Positions 46,723 through 54,074 of a stretch of 64,000 nt of DNA are shown here, piece after piece. Both the position numbers and the translations under genes were made by a program. A model generated the notes under the pieces. That model had not been told where the DNA came from and did not search any database. It saw only the letters and a program-made list of their open reading frames with translations. Position 1 is the first letter of the stretch. The number at the start of each line of letters is the position of its first letter. This stretch comes from Ramlibacter paludis. Its GTDB lineage: Bacteria > Pseudomonadota > Gammaproteobacteria > Burkholderiales > Burkholderiaceae_C. Location of the stretch: NCBI RefSeq assembly GCF_022012305.1, contig NZ_JAKLTM010000001.1, positions 496,001-560,000 of the forward strand, read 5' to 3'.

Positions 46723-47256
46723 TCAGCGCACGAGCGGCCGGCCGCGCATGCCATGCGGTCCCGCGCCGGCGTCCAGCAGCAGGCGCGGCAGGGCCTCGTT
46801 GGCGGCGGCGAGCTGCTTCTCGTCCAGTTTCGCGAGCAGGGTCTTCAGGGCTTCGGACAGTTCCTCGGTGCGCGCATAGCCGTTCTGCGCCGCGCCCAGC
46901 CGCATCTGCATGGCTTGCTGCGCCGTGACCGCACCGTCGTCGGGGCCGCGTTGCGGCGGAACGGCCCGCAGCGCGAGGTAGGCGGCGTGGAAGCGTTCCC
47001 ACGCCGGGGATTGCTCCGGCGTCACCAGCAGCCGCATGCGCACCTGGTACAGCTGGTCGGCCGGCGAGGGCGCTGCGATCTCCGCCGGCATGTCGCGCAT
47101 GGGCTCGCCGCCGCGCGGTCCGCCGCGCATGGGGCCGCCCATCGAGCCCCCCGTGCCGCCGGGAAAGCCCATCTGCGCCGCGGCGGGCAGCGCCAGGCAG
47201 GTTGCGAAAGCGAGGGCCGCAAGCCCGCGCGCAGGAGAAGAGGGGAGGTAGGCCAT
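46723..47256 (-). CDS. Exported Spy/CpxP-like (LTXXQ) protein
   Basis: A 177-residue exported protein. Signal peptide about 1-27 (cleavage after PAAA), then a Gly/Met/Arg-rich stretch (GGTGGSMGGPMRGGPRGGEP) and a helical domain with VTPEQSPAWERFHAAYLALR, similar to the LTxxQ motif of Spy and CpxP, and a second helix set (GAAQNGYARTEELSEALKTL). Such proteins are periplasmic chaperones induced by envelope stress or metals. The ars operon starts 86 bp away on the other strand, so metal or arsenite control is possible. The similarity is weak, so function is tentative. Confidence 0.65.
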   Translation of the reverse strand: MAYLPSSPARGLAALAFATCLALPAAAQMGFPGGTGGSMGGPMRGGPRGGEPMRDMPAEIAAPSPADQLYQVRMRLLVTPEQSPAWERFHAAYLALRAVPPQRGPDDGAVTAQQAMQMRLGAAQNGYARTEELSEALKTLLAKLDEKQLAAANEALPRLLLDAGAGPHGMRGRPLVR

Positions 47257-47319
47257 GGTGGAATCCTGCGCCGCAATCTTGCAGACATCTGGGAGCCGGG
47301 CGCAACGCGCAAACTCTTT

Positions 47320-47343
47320 ATATTTCGACTATTATCGAAATAT
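47320..47343. promoter_or_regulatory. Probable ArsR operator ATATTTCGA-N6-TCGAAATAT
   Basis: A perfect 9-bp inverted repeat with a 6-bp centre that overlaps the first two bases of the arsR ATG (47342). Bound ArsR would cover the start region. The TATTAT at 47330-47335 inside it could serve as -10 box, which would place the start of the RNA at or next to the ATG; no -35 box is evident. Confidence 0.8.
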
Positions 47344-47668
47344 GGAAGAAACAGAAGTCGTCCGCGCGCTGGCCGCCCTGGCCCATCCGGCCCGCCTGCA
47401 GGCTTTCCGCGCCCTGGTCGTCGTCGGCCAGGCCGGCCTCACGCCCGCCACCATGGCCGAGGGCCTGGGCATGCCCGGCGCGACGCTGTCCTTCCACCTG
47501 AAGGAATTGATGAACGCCGGCCTGGTCACGCAGGAGCGGGTGGGCCGCAACCTGGTCTACCGGGCCGGCTACGAACTCATGAACGGCGTGCTGGCGTACC
47601 TGACGGCGCATTGCTGCCAGGGCGCCGCGTACGCCGTCGAAACCCCCGCCGCAGGCTGCGGCTGCTGA
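47342..47668 (+). CDS. arsR: ArsR family arsenite-responsive repressor
   Basis: A 108-residue winged-helix repressor. The DNA-recognition helix is in GLTPATMAEGLGMPGATLSFH. The arsenite site is C-terminal, as in the Acidithiobacillus type: C91 and C92 (TAHCCQG) and C106/C108 (AGCGC). Arsenite binding should release it from the palindrome overlapping its start codon. It is the first gene of arsR-arsI-arsC-aquaporin, with gaps of 12 bp or less and overlaps. The short distance from the possible -10 box to the ATG leaves no room for a Shine-Dalgarno sequence. Confidence 0.92.
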   Translation: MEETEVVRALAALAHPARLQAFRALVVVGQAGLTPATMAEGLGMPGATLSFHLKELMNAGLVTQERVGRNLVYRAGYELMNGVLAYLTAHCCQGAAYAVETPAAGCGC

Positions 47669-47680
47669 AAGGAGAGTCCC

Positions 47681-48088
47681 ATGAAGCGTTTCCACGTCCA
47701 CGTCCACGTCGACGACCTGCAGAAGAACATCGCCTTCTATTCCGCCATGTTCGGCGCGCAGCCCACGCGCGTCGAGTCCGATTACGCCAAGTGGATGCTC
47801 GAGGACCCGCGCATCAACTTCGCGATCAGCAGCCGTGGGCGCAAGGCGGGCGTGGGCCACCTGGGGATGCAGGTGGACAGCGAGGAGGAACTGGCCGCGC
47901 TGAAGGCGCAAGCCCGTGAAGCGGACATGGCGCTGCTGGACCAGGGCGAAACCTCCTGCTGCTACGCCCGCAGCGACAAGTACTGGGTGACCGATCCCCA
48001 GGGCGTGGCTTGGGAGCAGTTCCACACCTTGTCGAACATCCCTTTGTTCGGAGGCGAGCCGGCCGGCGCGAAGGCCTGCTGTGGCTGA
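47681..48088 (+). CDS. arsI: ArsI/CadI family C-As lyase or metal-resistance glyoxalase-fold protein
   Basis: A 135-residue vicinal-oxygen-chelate enzyme. Probable iron ligands are one of H5/H7/H9 (FHVHVHV), H60 (VGHLGMQ) and E112 (AWEQF). The vicinal pair C93-C94 (TSCCYARSDKYWV) is where ArsI binds trivalent organoarsenicals. ArsI cleaves the C-As bond of methylarsenite using oxygen; the related CadI proteins are less defined. GGAGAG lies 7 nt before the ATG. It is in the ars operon and overlaps arsC by 8 nt. Confidence 0.88.
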   Translation: MKRFHVHVHVDDLQKNIAFYSAMFGAQPTRVESDYAKWMLEDPRINFAISSRGRKAGVGHLGMQVDSEEELAALKAQAREADMALLDQGETSCCYARSDKYWVTDPQGVAWEQFHTLSNIPLFGGEPAGAKACCG

Positions 48089-48575
48089 ATGGAACGTCCT
48101 GTTCCTCTGCACGCACAACTCGGCGCGCAGCATCCTGGCCGAAGCGTCGCTCAACGCCCTGGGCCAGGGCCGCTTCCGCGCGTTCTCCGCCGGCAGCAGC
48201 CCGCGCGAGAACCAGCAGCCGAATCCGCTGGCGCTCGCGGTGCTGGACGAGGCGGGCTATGCCACGGCCGGCCTTTCGAGCAAGAGCTGGGACGTGTTTG
48301 CCGCGGCCGGTGCACCGGCCATGGACCTCGTGATCACCGTGTGCGACAGCGCGGCCGGCGAAACCTGTCCGGTCTGGCCGGGCCATCCGGCGACCGCGCA
48401 CTGGAGCTACGCCGACCCGTCGGAGGTGCAGGGCTCGGAGCGGGAGCGCAAGGATGCTTTCCGGCGGACCTTGCAGGCCATCCGTCAGCGGATCGAACTG
48501 TTCGTGCAGTTGCCGCCAGAGCAGTTGCAGAAGCCGCGCCTGCAACAGGCGGCCCGCGCGCTGGCGGGCCGGTGA
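48081..48575 (+). CDS. arsC: Arsenate reductase, low-molecular-weight phosphatase type
   Basis: A 164-residue arsenate reductase of the LMW-PTPase fold. P-loop C10-THNSA-R16-S17 binds arsenate; two more cysteines (VCDSAAGETC) complete the relay to thioredoxin. It reduces As(V) to As(III). The start is GTG 48081, overlapping arsI by 8 nt, so the two are coupled. Its stop shares GTGA with the aquaporin start. There is no ArsA, ArsB or Acr3 here; the next gene is an aquaporin. Confidence 0.92.
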   Translation: MAEWNVLFLCTHNSARSILAEASLNALGQGRFRAFSAGSSPRENQQPNPLALAVLDEAGYATAGLSSKSWDVFAAAGAPAMDLVITVCDSAAGETCPVWPGHPATAHWSYADPSEVQGSERERKDAFRRTLQAIRQRIELFVQLPPEQLQKPRLQQAARALAGR

Positions 48576-49243
48576 GCGGCGCGCGCCTGCGCCGCGGCCT
48601 GCTGGCGGAATTCCTCGGCACGCTGCTGCTGCTCACAGCCGTCATCGGCTCGGGAATCATGGCGGAGCGGCTGGCCGGCGGCAATGCCGCGGTGGCCTTG
48701 CTGGCCAATACCTTGGCGACCGTGTTCGCGCTGTTCGTGCTGATCGAAGTGCTGGGGCCCGTGAGCGGCGCGCATTTCAATCCCGTGGTGACTTTGGCCT
48801 TCGGCCGCAAGGCGGGACTGGCGTCGTCGTCGCAAGCGGCCTATGTCGCCGTTCAGCTGCTGGGCGCGCTGGCGGGGGCGGCCCTGGCCAATGCCATGTT
48901 CGAGTTGCCGCTGCTCGGCTTCGCGGCCAAGGCGCGCGGTGGCTACGGCCAGTGGATCGCCGAAGCGGTGGCGACGGCGGGCCTGGTGCTGGTGATCGCG
49001 CGGGCCGGCGCAACGCGGGCGCCGGCGCTGGTGGCGGCCTACATCGGCGCGGCCTACTGGTTCACTTCGTCCACCTCGTTCGCCAATCCGGCTGCGGCCT
49101 TCGGTCGGATGTTCAGCGATTCGTTCGCGGGCATCGCGCCGGCTTCGGTGCTGGGGTTCCTGGCGGCGCAGGCGGTCGGCGGGGTGATCGGATTGCTGCT
49201 GGCCCGGGCCCTGGGACAAGGGGAGCAGCCTACGCCGGATTGA
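48572..49243 (+). CDS. aqpS: Aquaporin family channel (AqpS-type) of the ars operon
   Basis: A 223-residue MIP channel. Both pore motifs are seen: SGAHFNPVV in loop B (NPV) and SFANPAAAFGR in loop E (NPA). Helices include LLAEFLGTLLLLTAVIGSGI at the N-terminus. In Sinorhizobium an AqpS beside arsC lets arsenite leave down its gradient and replaces an ArsB pump; the same role fits here because no pump gene is seen. The start is GTG 48572 overlapping arsC by 4 nt. The 3' end overlaps the lysR gene at 49230 by 14 bp, convergent. Confidence 0.9.
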   Translation: MSGARLRRGLLAEFLGTLLLLTAVIGSGIMAERLAGGNAAVALLANTLATVFALFVLIEVLGPVSGAHFNPVVTLAFGRKAGLASSSQAAYVAVQLLGALAGAALANAMFELPLLGFAAKARGGYGQWIAEAVATAGLVLVIARAGATRAPALVAAYIGAAYWFTSSTSFANPAAAFGRMFSDSFAGIAPASVLGFLAAQAVGGVIGLLLARALGQGEQPTPD

Positions 49244-50114
49244 CCGCGGCGCGGCGGATGATCTCCGCGAAGTGCTTCAACACCGGCGAGCGCGCCGCGC
49301 CCTTGGGCCACAGCAGGCCAGGCGTGCGGATCGGCGTCGGGTCTTCCAGCGGAATCACGCGCAGGTCCGCCGTCTGCGAAACGGCGGTCTCCGTGATGAT
49401 CCCCGCCAGGTCGGTCTGCCGGATCAGCTCGATCATCGGCGCCACCGAATTGATCTGCGCGGCGACGACGGGTTTCGCGCCCGCCTGCTCGAAGCAGTCG
49501 TCCAGCAGCTTGCGGGTGAGGAACTGGCCGGGCAGCAGCACCATGCGCACGCCATGCAGTTCCACCATGCGCACGCGGCGGCGGCGCGCCAGCGGATGCG
49601 ACTTGCCGACCACCAGGCGCAGCTCCTCGTTGTAGAGAGGCTCGAACCAGAGGTCGCTGCCTTCGCCGGGCGGATAGGCCACTGCGATGTCCAGGTGGCC
49701 GGAGCGCAGGCGCTTGAGGATCTGGCCGGCGGCGAGTTCCTCCACGCTGACCTGGATGCCCGGGTAGGCATTCAGCAGCGTGGCCACGCATTGCGGAACC
49801 ATGCGCGTGTTGAAGCTCGAGGTGGTGCCCAGGCGGATGCTGCCGGTGATGGCCTCGGCCGGCGCGCGCAGCGCCTGCAGTCCGAGGTCGATCTTCTCCA
49901 GTGCCGGCGTCATGTGGCTGCGCAGGATCTCGCCGGCCTCCGTCATGCGCACGTGCTTGGCGCTGCGGTCGAACAAGGGCGTGCCCAGTTCGTCTTCCAG
50001 CTGCTTGATCTGGTGCGACAGCGTCGACTGCGTGACGTGCAGGCGCTCCGCCGCACGGGTGAAGTTGAGCGTCTCGGCGACGGCGTCGAAGTAGCGCAGG
50101 TGGCGCAGTTCCAT
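49230..50114 (-). CDS. LysR family regulator of the second ring-cleavage operon
   Basis: A 294-residue LysR regulator. Winged helix MELRHLRYFDAVAETLNFTR then AAERLHVTQSTLSHQIKQLE; the effector domain begins GSIRLGTTSSFNTRMVPQCV. It resembles CynR/CatM-like regulators. I take ATG 50114 as start because conserved sequence begins there; ATG 50147 lies inside the probable operator and is unlikely. It diverges from the operon at 50227-58578, the usual relation for an activator of aromatic catabolism. It overlaps the aquaporin gene by 14 bp at its 3' end. Confidence 0.9.
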   Translation of the reverse strand: MELRHLRYFDAVAETLNFTRAAERLHVTQSTLSHQIKQLEDELGTPLFDRSAKHVRMTEAGEILRSHMTPALEKIDLGLQALRAPAEAITGSIRLGTTSSFNTRMVPQCVATLLNAYPGIQVSVEELAAGQILKRLRSGHLDIAVAYPPGEGSDLWFEPLYNEELRLVVGKSHPLARRRRVRMVELHGVRMVLLPGQFLTRKLLDDCFEQAGAKPVVAAQINSVAPMIELIRQTDLAGIITETAVSQTADLRVIPLEDPTPIRTPGLLWPKGAARSPVLKHFAEIIRRAAVNPA

Positions 50115-50135
50115 GTGCGGGTTCGCCCGGATTGC

Positions 50136-50152
50136 GATCGATGGCATCGATC
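50136..50152. promoter_or_regulatory. LysR box GATCGATG-G-CATCGATC
   Basis: A perfect 17-bp palindrome 22 bp upstream of the lysR ATG and 74 bp before the dioxygenase ATG. It contains T-N11-A and ATC-N9-GAT, both typical of LysR-type recognition sites. Position and symmetry make it the probable binding site of the LysR protein encoded at 49230. Confidence 0.8.
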
Positions 50153-50226
50153 ATAACCGTCGAAATTCATCACTTTCATGCTGGGCCGCTCCGACCTAGA
50201 CTCCGCCGCAACCGCAGGAGGTAAGC

Positions 50227-51117
50227 ATGGCGCAACTGGAAGCCGCAGATTTCGCGCAGGCCGTGATCGACCGCATGGGCGAGTGCAAGGACGCCCGTTT
50301 CAAGCAGGTGATGAGCGCACTGGTTCGCCACGCGCATGCCTTCGCCCGCGAAGTGGACCTGACCCCCGACGAGTGGATGGACGCCATCCAGTTCCTCACC
50401 GCCACCGGGAAGAAGTGCGACGAGAAGCGGCAGGAGTTCATCCTGCTGTCGGACACGCTGGGCATGTCGATGCTGGTCGTGGCGCTGGAGCAGGCGCGCG
50501 GCGCCAAGGCCCTGGCCGACCAGCCCGGCGAGCGTCCGACCGAAGCCACCGTGCAAGGCCCGTTCTTCTGGCCGGGCGCGCCGAAGAAGGAGCTGGGCGC
50601 CGACATCGGCGAAGGCCTGGGCGAGCCCACCCTGTACCACGGCCGCGTGACCGACACCTTCGGCAAGCCTTTGGCAAACTGCGAGCTCGATGTCTGGTCG
50701 GGCGACGAGGGCGGCCTCTACGACATGCAGAAGGGCGACAGCATGAGCCTGCGCGCCCAGTTCCGTACCGACGCCGAAGGCAACTACCGCTTCTGGTCGA
50801 TCAAGCCGACCTTCTACCCCGTGCCCGGCGACGGGCCGGTGGGCGGCATGCTGGCGCGCATGGGCCGCCACCTCAACCGCCCCGGCCACATGCACATGAT
50901 GCTGAACGCGCCGGGCCACGAGCGGCTGGTGACACACATCTTCGTCAAGGACAGCCCTTACCTCGACTCCGACGCCGTCTTCGGCGTGCGCAACAGCCTG
51001 ATCGTCGACTTTCCCAAGCATCCGCCGGGCAAGGCGCCCGACGGGCGCACGATGGACAAGCCGTTCTACACGGCGAAGTACGACTTCCGGCTGGTGCCGT
51101 CCGGGAGGACCGCGTGA
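50227..51117 (+). CDS. Intradiol ring-cleavage dioxygenase, hydroxyquinol type, second copy
   Basis: A 296-residue Fe(III) dioxygenase. N-terminal helical domain (FILLSDTLGMSMLVVALEQA), then beta-sandwich with predicted ligands Y165 (GLYDMQ), Y197 (TFYPVPGDGPVG), H221 and H223 (RPGHMHM). It shares the N-terminal domain with the copy at 32993 but differs in the lid region (EQARGAKALADQPGERPTEA) and has GHMH instead of AHLH, so its substrate may differ. AGGAGG lies before the ATG. It is the first gene of a long operon and overlaps the citrate-synthase-like gene by 4 nt (GTGA). Confidence 0.88.
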   Translation: MAQLEAADFAQAVIDRMGECKDARFKQVMSALVRHAHAFAREVDLTPDEWMDAIQFLTATGKKCDEKRQEFILLSDTLGMSMLVVALEQARGAKALADQPGERPTEATVQGPFFWPGAPKKELGADIGEGLGEPTLYHGRVTDTFGKPLANCELDVWSGDEGGLYDMQKGDSMSLRAQFRTDAEGNYRFWSIKPTFYPVPGDGPVGGMLARMGRHLNRPGHMHMMLNAPGHERLVTHIFVKDSPYLDSDAVFGVRNSLIVDFPKHPPGKAPDGRTMDKPFYTAKYDFRLVPSGRTA

Positions 51118-51914
51118 AGATCGGCAAGGCCACGGTGCCGCGCTCGGCGATCTGCACCTCCAACGAAGACACCATCGTCGTGCGCGGGCACGACCTGGCG
51201 CGCGAGCTGATCGGCAAGGTCAACTTCGGCGACTACTTCTTCCTGCTGCTCACCGGCCGCAAGCCCGATGCGGCGGCCAGCACGGTCCTCAACGCCACGC
51301 TGGTGGCGATCGCGGAACACGGCCTCGTGCCCAGCGTGCAGGCCGCGCGCATGACCCTCGCGGCCGCGCCCGATGCGATGCAAGGCGCGGTGGCGGCCGG
51401 CCTGCTCGGCTCCGGCTCGGTGATCCTCGGCGCATCGGAAACCGCGGGCCGCCTGTTCGTCGAGATCGACGAGCGCGCGCAAGCCAGCGGCGGCGACCTG
51501 CGCGCGGCCGCGCACGCGGTCGTGGCGGAAAAGCGCGAGAAGCGCATTCCCATCGCCGGCTACGGCCATCCCGAACACAAGCGCCGCGATCCTCGCGTCG
51601 ATGCGCTGTTCGAAGTTTCGGCGCGCGCCGGTGGCGGCCAGCATTTCGTCGAGATCGCCAAGGTGGTCGAGGACGTGATTCCCGCCATCCTGGGGCGCGA
51701 CCTCAAGCTCAACGTGTCGGCGGCGATCCCCGCGGTGCTGCTGGGCGTCGGCTTCCCGGTCAACGCGCTGCGCGGCGTGCCGATGCTGGCGCGCACCGCC
51801 AGCCTGATCGCGCACCTCAACGAGGAGCTGGCCGATCCGATCGGCTTCGCGCTCTCCTACCAGGCCACGCGCGAATTCCAGTACACGGGCGAGATGCCGG
51901 GAGCGGCAGAGTGA
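51114..51914 (+). CDS. Citrate-synthase-fold lyase (citryl-CoA lyase-like)
   Basis: A 266-residue protein of the citrate synthase superfamily but much shorter than citrate synthase. The catalytic His region VAIAEHGLVPSVQAAR and the segment GYGHPEHKRRDPRVDALFEV, which supplies the second His and Arg, are present, as is the final FALSYQATREFQYTGE region. Such short forms are annotated as citryl-CoA lyases, splitting a hydroxyacyl-CoA to acetyl-CoA and an oxo acid. The start is GTG 51114. It sits between a dioxygenase and a CoA-transferase, so an aromatic-derived hydroxy-CoA thioester is a possible substrate; this is inference. Confidence 0.82.
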   Translation: MKIGKATVPRSAICTSNEDTIVVRGHDLARELIGKVNFGDYFFLLLTGRKPDAAASTVLNATLVAIAEHGLVPSVQAARMTLAAAPDAMQGAVAAGLLGSGSVILGASETAGRLFVEIDERAQASGGDLRAAAHAVVAEKREKRIPIAGYGHPEHKRRDPRVDALFEVSARAGGGQHFVEIAKVVEDVIPAILGRDLKLNVSAAIPAVLLGVGFPVNALRGVPMLARTASLIAHLNEELADPIGFALSYQATREFQYTGEMPGAAE

Positions 51915-53074
51915 TCAAGGTCCTGGACGGCGTGCGCGTGCTGGAGCACGGCACCTTCATCACCGGCCCCGCCGCCTCCATGCTGCTGGCGGACCTGGGC
52001 GCCGACGTGGTCAAGGTGGAACTGCCCGGCACCGGCGACCCTTTCCGCGCCTTCAAGGGCGGGCTCTACTCACCGCACTACCAGACGGTGAACCGCAACA
52101 AGCGCAGCATCACGCTCAACACCAAGCAGCCGGCGGACCTGGCGCAGTTCGACGCGCTGGTGAAGGATGCCGACGTCTACATCCAGAATTTCCGCCCCGG
52201 CTTCGCCGAGCAGATCAACACCGGCTTCGAGCGGCTGCGCGGGATCAACGAAAAGCTGATCTACTGCGCCATCAGCGGCTTCGGCGCGACCGGCCCGGCG
52301 GCGCACCGCCCGACCTACGACAGCGTCGCGCAGGCGGCCAGCGGCTACCTGCGGCTGCTGGTGAACCCGGCCAATCCGCGCGTGGTTGGTCCGGCCATCG
52401 CCGATTTCGTCACCGGCTTCTACGCGGCCTACGGCATCCTCGGCGCCCTCTACGAGCGCGAGCGCACCGGCACGGCGCGCAAGGTCGAACTGTCGATGTT
52501 CGAGGCCATGACGCACTTCAACCTCGACGCCTTCCAGCACCTGTTCTCGGCCGACGAAGTCATGGGCCCGTTCAGCCGGCCGAGCGTGTCGCAGTCGTAC
52601 GTGCTCGAGTGCGGCGACGGCAAGTGGATCGCGCTGCACATGTCCTCGCCCGAGAAGTTCTGGCAGGGCCTGGCCACGGCCATGGAGCGCCCGGACATCT
52701 TCCAGGACCCGCGCTTCGCCAGCCGCCAGGCCCGCATCGAGAACCAGGAAGACCTGATCTCGGTGATGCGGCCGGTGTTCGCGCGCCACGATCGCGCCGA
52801 ATGGTGCCGCCGCCTCGACGCCAACGACGTGCCGCATTCCCCCATGTACACGACCGCCGAAGTACCGGAAGATGAACAGGCCAGGCACCTGCAGCTGTTC
52901 GTCGAGACCGAGCATCCCACGGTGGGCACTTTCCGCACGGTGCGCTCGCCGGTCTCCTTCGACGGCCAGCGGCCGCTGGAAGTGACGGCGCCGCCGGTGC
53001 TGGGCGAACACAACGAGGAGCTGCGCGCCGGCTGGCGGCCGCGCGGCCAGGTACAGAAGGAGACGAGGAAGTGA
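51911..53074 (+). CDS. CaiB/BaiF (class III) CoA-transferase
   Basis: A 387-residue CoA-transferase. It starts VLDGVRVLEHGTFITGPAAS and has DLGADVVKVELPGTGDPFRA and NRNKRSITLNTKQPADLAQF; the predicted catalytic Asp is in RPTYDSVAQAASG. It probably moves CoA to an acid made by the upstream ring cleavage so that the lyase at 51114 can act. Acceptor and donor are unknown. The start is GTG 51911, sharing GTGA with the lyase stop; the stop overlaps the Bug gene by 4 nt. Confidence 0.9.
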   Translation: MIKVLDGVRVLEHGTFITGPAASMLLADLGADVVKVELPGTGDPFRAFKGGLYSPHYQTVNRNKRSITLNTKQPADLAQFDALVKDADVYIQNFRPGFAEQINTGFERLRGINEKLIYCAISGFGATGPAAHRPTYDSVAQAASGYLRLLVNPANPRVVGPAIADFVTGFYAAYGILGALYERERTGTARKVELSMFEAMTHFNLDAFQHLFSADEVMGPFSRPSVSQSYVLECGDGKWIALHMSSPEKFWQGLATAMERPDIFQDPRFASRQARIENQEDLISVMRPVFARHDRAEWCRRLDANDVPHSPMYTTAEVPEDEQARHLQLFVETEHPTVGTFRTVRSPVSFDGQRPLEVTAPPVLGEHNEELRAGWRPRGQVQKETRK

Positions 53075-54039
53075 CATTACGCCGTTCCGTCCTGGCCACC
53101 CTGGCCGCTTTCGCGCTGGCGGCACCCGCCTTCGCGCAGGACTTCCCGACCCGCCCGGTCAAGCTGGTCGTGCCTTTCGGCCCCGGCACCACCACCGACA
53201 TCATTTCGCGCGTGTTTGCCGAGGCGCTGGCCAAGCCGCTCGGACAGCCGGTGGTGGTGGAGAACAAGTCCGGCGCCGGCGGCAACATCGGCGCCGACCT
53301 GGTCGCCAAGGCGCAGCCGGACGGCTACACGATCGTGATGGGCACGGTGGGCACGCATGCGATCAACCCGGGTCTGTATCGCAAGATGCCGTACGACGCG
53401 CTGAAGGACTTCGCGCCCATCGGCTTCGCGGGCTACACGCCGACACTGCTGGTGGTGGCTGCCAATTCGCCGCTCAAGTCGCTGAAGGACCTGCAGGCGC
53501 AGGCGCAGGCGGCCAAGGGCGGCGTGAGCTTCGCCTCCGCGGGCAACGGCACCTCGGGCCACCTGGCCGGCGAACTGCTCAAGGCGCGCCTGGGTGGCGA
53601 GATGGTGCACGTGCCTTACAAGGAAGGCGGCCTGGCGATGTCCGACGTGATGGCGGGCCAGGTGCAGTTCATGTTCTACCACCCGGCCGCCGTGGTGCCG
53701 CAGATCAAGGCCGGCAAGCTGCGCGCGCTGGGCGTGTCGAGCGCGAAGCGCAGCGCCGCCGCGCCGGACGTGCCCACCGTCAGCGAACAAGGCTTCGGCG
53801 AGTTCGACCTGGTCGCGTGGTTCATGCTGTACGCGCCGGCCGCGACGCCGGCGCCGGTGCTGGCGAAGCTGCGCGATGCGGTGAACCAGGCCGTCGCCAA
53901 CCCCGAGGTCAAGGCCAAGCTGGCCGCGCAGGGCCTGGAAGTGCCGGCGCTCAAACCGGACGAACTGGCCGCCTTCGGCCGGGTCGAGATCGCGAAGTGG
54001 TCCGAGCTGGTCAAGCGCTCGGGCGCGCAGGTGGATTGA
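53071..54039 (+). CDS. Bug family (tripartite tricarboxylate) substrate-binding protein
   Basis: A 322-residue periplasmic Bug protein. Signal peptide residues 1-22 (cleavage after AFA), FPTRPVKLVVPFGPGTTTDI, and ligand loops VENKSGAGGNIGADLVAK and HVPYKEGGLAMSD. It starts with GTG 53071 overlapping the CoA-transferase stop by 4 nt. It lies in an operon that also has a complete ABC importer. Because no TctAB is nearby it may act in sensing or with a distant TctAB. Confidence 0.9.
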   Translation: MTLRRSVLATLAAFALAAPAFAQDFPTRPVKLVVPFGPGTTTDIISRVFAEALAKPLGQPVVVENKSGAGGNIGADLVAKAQPDGYTIVMGTVGTHAINPGLYRKMPYDALKDFAPIGFAGYTPTLLVVAANSPLKSLKDLQAQAQAAKGGVSFASAGNGTSGHLAGELLKARLGGEMVHVPYKEGGLAMSDVMAGQVQFMFYHPAAVVPQIKAGKLRALGVSSAKRSAAAPDVPTVSEQGFGEFDLVAWFMLYAPAATPAPVLAKLRDAVNQAVANPEVKAKLAAQGLEVPALKPDELAAFGRVEIAKWSELVKRSGAQVD

Positions 54040-54074
54040 TTCCTTCCGCTGAAAAAACATCAGGAGACCAGGCC

